From Caballeronia glathei (lineage in GTDB: Bacteria > Pseudomonadota > Gammaproteobacteria > Burkholderiales > Burkholderiaceae), in assembly GCF_000698595.1 (NCBI RefSeq), contig NZ_JFHC01000043.1:1-64000 (forward strand): a stretch of DNA of 64,000 bases. The letters run 5' to 3'. Shown here piece after piece: positions 61,018 to 64,000 of the stretch. Position 1 is the first letter of the stretch. Each line of letters starts with the position of its first letter. Both the position numbers and the translations under genes were made by a program. Under the pieces are notes generated by a model. It was not told the origin of the DNA and did not search any database. It saw nothing but the letters and a program-made list of their open reading frames with translations.

Positions 61018-61590
61018 ATGATTTCATTCAAGAGGGTACTCGTTCCAACCGCCGCGCTGGCGAGCCTGCTTGCGGGGTGTGCCGACGGAGCCAACCCTCT
61101 GCAGGACTTGAGTAGTGGTCTCGCGCACGTGCATCGCACGTTGTCGGTTCCGCTAGGCTCCGTACCCACCATGCTGGGGCCGTCTCTTTCACCGGAGGAG
61201 CAAGCCAAGCTCAATGCGAATCTCACCGCGTCTGCGTCGACGCGTGACGCTAACTTCCGTCGCATGGTCAACTCCGCGCAGCCGACTATCGCCGCCGTAC
61301 TGTCGAAGACCGCCTGCTACCAGCAACCCGACGACTGGCCCGTGCTTAGCATGTACGCATCGCCGAAGATGTACCAGCATTACCTTTCGGCGCCATGGAA
61401 CTCGATGCCGTATGCACCGAAGGGCCGGTGTTTGACCATTTTGCGGACCGACGCTTGGAGCCAGCCGTCACTCAACGCATTTCGCTTCCGTGCTGTCTAC
61501 TACAGCCCGCAAAGCGGCGAGAGCCAGCAGCGACAATACGAGTTCGTGAATCTCGACGGGACCTGGCTCCTGAACGAGGTGCTTGGTTGA
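61018..61590 (+). CDS. Lipoprotein of unknown function
   Basis: A 190-residue lipoprotein: lipobox LASLLAGC ends the signal peptide, AGAGGGAA lies before the ATG. The mature part has FRRMVNSAQPTIAAVLSKTA and ACYQQPDDWPVLSMYASPKM, then FRFRAVYYSPQSGESQQRQY closing with DGTWLLNEVL, which looks like a small alpha+beta domain of the kind that ends in GxWLLxxV. Not assigned. Confidence 0.7.
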   Translation: MISFKRVLVPTAALASLLAGCADGANPLQDLSSGLAHVHRTLSVPLGSVPTMLGPSLSPEEQAKLNANLTASASTRDANFRRMVNSAQPTIAAVLSKTACYQQPDDWPVLSMYASPKMYQHYLSAPWNSMPYAPKGRCLTILRTDAWSQPSLNAFRFRAVYYSPQSGESQQRQYEFVNLDGTWLLNEVLG

Positions 61591-62207
61591 CCGGTTGCTT
61601 CTGACGCACGCCTGTTGATTTGCACCGGCAATTGCCAGCGGCCGCCGCGTGGGCTGCGGGACCTCTCGCGACAATTGATTGACAAGTCGTGCGGCGTTCC
61701 TGGCGTGTGGCATAGTTCCGGCACCTCGAATGCGCAGGGACGCTTCAACTGCCTAGAACAGTGCTCTCCTGCAATGCTGCATGTCAACTGTCGAAAGAAG
61801 CATTGTTGATTAGGTCTCCTACGTCGTCGCTGTACCCCCGTTATCGTGGCTCGAAGGAGATTCTGACGCTAAGCTCTTCGAGCCCTGAACGCAGCTTTCG
61901 CGTTCGGCGACGCGCCCTCTGTTGCTATCAGTGAGAGCGTGGTAGCGGCGAGTCCGCTCGATTGCGCGGCCGCCGCTATTCCGCTTATGGACCCGGCTCG
62001 GTGACCATCCTTCAGTAGCGCAGGAAACTCGGGGGCTTGCACTAGCTTGCTCAAAAGGTCCTGCATTGCGGGCATAAGCGCTTGCGCGGTTTGATTGCAC
62101 GCGGTTTCATCGAAGTAACTCCATGTGTAGCCTCACTTGCAACAGCCTTCGGACGGTTCTGAGGCAGCGAAAAAGCAGTGAGTTAGCGAGGACAGATTGT
62201 CTAGCTC
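61591..62207. other. Intergenic stretch, no supported gene
   Basis: Frames at 61819-62100 (minus) have a helical look (PAMQDLLSKLVQAPEFPALL) but no start with a ribosome site and no family. It may be a remnant. Confidence 0.35.
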
Positions 62208-63626
62208 TTAGCCGCGGGAGGTGCTGGGGGCCTCGACTGCCCTCATAGGAGCCTCTCCTTGGGAGGTCTGGAGAAGCAATAGTCCGGCCGAAGTAAGGGC
62301 CTTTTGACTACCTCGAGATTCGAACAATATCCGTTTGCGCTCGCTATAGCTCACCTCAATAAGGTCGACCAGTTCGTCGAACTTCAATGCTCTCGCGCAT
62401 TCCAGAAGGAAGAAGCCTTGGAGTCTCTGGCGTGGCAGTCGTTCGAGTTTGCGGTCGAGCCAAATGCGGGAAACGACGAGTGCACCATCGTCTTCTTCGT
62501 TCGGTTTCAGTTTTAGGCGCACCGACCGGCGCAAGCGGTCGGTGAATGTTTCGCTTCTGCTGGTGCGACGCTCTGTCTCCAAAAATTCGCGCACAGCCAA
62601 AAACACTGCGAGGCGACGACGAATTAGCTTCTCTGCGCGCAAATACCGGGATGGTATCCCGATGCTTATACTCTCCGAGAAGGAAGTAGGCGCGACGGTC
62701 CAGCGGTCGAGCTCTGGTGATTTGACATTGGCGCCCGTCCTCAACGCTTTGAACTGCTCGATGGCTTCCAGGGCCTGGAACAAACGAGCCGCGCCTTCAA
62801 TGAGGGTGAAGGGCTCGGCGTCAGAATCAATGTCCGCGGGCGGGTCGATTGCCGTGAAGACCAACGGCCTGCCATGGTCGATGCTGGTATGTACGCACAC
62901 GCATGTTTCGGCAGGTGCTGTCGAGGCACCAAACCAACCTATCGGGGGGAGGCTCTCAAGTTGACTAAGACCTTCGCAAATCCGCGACCATCTCCCTGAC
63001 GTGACGCCGCCCTTGCTTTCGAAAACATGCCATTTTCCTGACTGTGCTTCAACGAGGAAGTCTGGTGACTTCCTTGAGCGCAGTGAGAACGAGATGAGAC
63101 GGCCTGGCTTAATGCTAGCTTTCGCGTAGATGCCAACATGCAGAAATGACCTGACCGGGTCACCTCCAGCTTTGAGCCACTCTTGTGCAGCCAGATACGC
63201 ACCCATACCGCCCAAGATGAAGGAAAGAGACACCTTCTCCGATGCCTCGAGCTTCTTATAAAAGAAGCGAGGGAGTCTCGACTGATTCTCAACGCGGAAG
63301 CTTGCCAGCACCAAGGCCAGGCGCGCCTTAAGATAGTGCATCAGCTCTGCGCACTCGCGTGAACTGAGCGCAAGGTGCGTTTTCCACTCTGCTCGTCGTC
63401 CGTACCCACACTCGAGAATGGCTGCCGCGAAGTCGACGTCAGAGATGGCGACTATGGCGGGAGGCTTTCCTTTGCTGCCAAAGGGGACTGCACCTGCTGC
63501 TTTGAAATGCTTTTGAATGAAGGCGTACGGTTTGTACGTCATCGGCTTCGAGAACTGCTTCGCTCCGAGGACGCGGGGAACATAGAAATCGAACAGATTG
63601 CCGAGCGGGGTGACTTTTGTTGCCAT
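62208..63626 (-). CDS. Unknown protein with PD-(D/E)XK-like motif
   Basis: A 472-residue cytosolic protein I do not recognise. Near residue 205 it reads SRKSPDFLVEAQSGKWHVFE then SKGG, which fits the D-X(n)-E-X-K core of PD-(D/E)XK nucleases (PD, then VFESK). The N-terminal part is helical (FILGGMGAYLAAQEWLKAGG); the C-terminal third is Arg-rich (RLRRSVRLKLKPNEEDDGAL). It stands alone with no methylase or helicase nearby. Could be a restriction-like or defence nuclease, or only share the fold. Confidence 0.6.
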   Translation of the reverse strand: MATKVTPLGNLFDFYVPRVLGAKQFSKPMTYKPYAFIQKHFKAAGAVPFGSKGKPPAIVAISDVDFAAAILECGYGRRAEWKTHLALSSRECAELMHYLKARLALVLASFRVENQSRLPRFFYKKLEASEKVSLSFILGGMGAYLAAQEWLKAGGDPVRSFLHVGIYAKASIKPGRLISFSLRSRKSPDFLVEAQSGKWHVFESKGGVTSGRWSRICEGLSQLESLPPIGWFGASTAPAETCVCVHTSIDHGRPLVFTAIDPPADIDSDAEPFTLIEGAARLFQALEAIEQFKALRTGANVKSPELDRWTVAPTSFSESISIGIPSRYLRAEKLIRRRLAVFLAVREFLETERRTSRSETFTDRLRRSVRLKLKPNEEDDGALVVSRIWLDRKLERLPRQRLQGFFLLECARALKFDELVDLIEVSYSERKRILFESRGSQKALTSAGLLLLQTSQGEAPMRAVEAPSTSRG

Positions 63627-64000
63627 AGGGCCTTGTTATTTTAGAGAGGAGCAAACTGCCGTCCGGCGTGAACTGAAATGCGGACGAATTGCGGGGGCCT
63701 TGGGTGTACATGCCGGCACTGCGACTCCCATCAACGAAAGCCGGTCGTCCTGCGATGCCGTTCCGAAAGGAGGAAGGAACTGTGGCAAATGACCGGGGCT
63801 GCTCGACTCGCTGGCGGACATCACCACATGCGGCGGCTCCGTAGAGGTTGTCCGGTCTCTCTAACTTCTGGAACTGCGCAACGACAACCTTCAATCGATA
63901 TCTGTGTCCGTCGAAACCGATGGGCGAGCCCGCATGCACTCTCTTGAGTTTCGACCGCGCTCGCCCAGTCCCGTGGTTTTGGTCTATTAGCTGTAGTACT
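63627..64000. other. Right edge, no gene recognised
   Basis: Holds the promoter side of the 62-63.6 kb gene. A minus-strand frame with SPIGFDGHRYRLKVVVAQFQ might be the end of a gene reading in from the right, but support is weak. Confidence 0.35.

Overview
The window is high-GC DNA with the gene content and sequence style of a Burkholderiaceae member, most like Paraburkholderia or Caballeronia. The pointers are a lysine/alanine-tailed HU protein, H-NS-type domains, an imuA-imuB-dnaE2 cassette behind a CTGT-N8-ACAG LexA box, ArsN2-type acetyltransferases and an extra Hfq. No rRNA, tRNA, replication or partition genes and no CRISPR array were seen. The density of small orphan genes and decayed genes suggests an accessory region of a second chromosome or megaplasmid; this is inference.

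Layout. (a) 1-8.7 kb, metals: the end of a Zn/Cd/Pb P-type ATPase, a small secreted Cys/Met protein, a Cus-type copper/silver RND operon (outer membrane factor, adaptor with fused CusF domain, CusA pump, separate CusF), then a leftward c-type cytochrome and a secreted Met/Trp-rich protein. (b) 8.9-15.6 kb, arsenic: a sigma-54 activator remnant, then arsC-acr3 (left), arsR1 (right), arsH-arsR2-arsI (left), and a rightward unit of an unknown gene, an MFS transporter and arsN2. Four similar TTTCC-N8-GGA dyads lie in the promoters. (c) 15.6-26 kb, a scrap zone: an AtoE fatty-acid transporter, an HU protein, small unknown genes, and remnants of arsN2, an H-NS-like gene, an ISL3 transposase and a frameshifted cold-shock gene. 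(d) 26.7-38.9 kb, stress and envelope genes: a lemA-TPM-TPM operon, a CBS-DUF2934 protein, a GAF-PAS-HisKA_2 kinase with a lone receiver, a PRC-barrel protein, an Hfq paralogue coupled to an upstream ORF, and an SRAP protein.

(e) 38.9-46 kb, DNA-damage tolerance: three start/stop-overlapping small genes (family B, DUF1488, family A), a small ORF divergent from a LexA box, then imuA, imuB and dnaE2. Families A and B recur elsewhere in the window, A three times and B twice. (f) 46-50 kb: a hybrid histidine kinase, a frameshifted receiver, an SRAP remnant, small unknown ORFs, and a TetR fragment abutting tandem H-NS DNA-binding domains. (g) 50.3-60.3 kb, a catabolic and uptake locus: an AraC regulator, an amidase with an AtzG-like partner, a branched-chain-amino-acid/urea-type ABC transporter whose second permease is fused to an ATPase, and an acyl-CoA synthetase. 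(h) 60.3-64 kb: a broken HIT gene, a lipoprotein, and a 472-residue protein with a possible PD-(D/E)XK-like motif.

The best candidates for undescribed biology are the ars-linked unknown gene at 13.2 kb, the coupled family B-DUF1488-family A operon beside the SOS mutasome, the ORF coupled to the Hfq paralogue, and the 62.2-63.6 kb protein. All functional calls are from reading the sequence; no database search was run.
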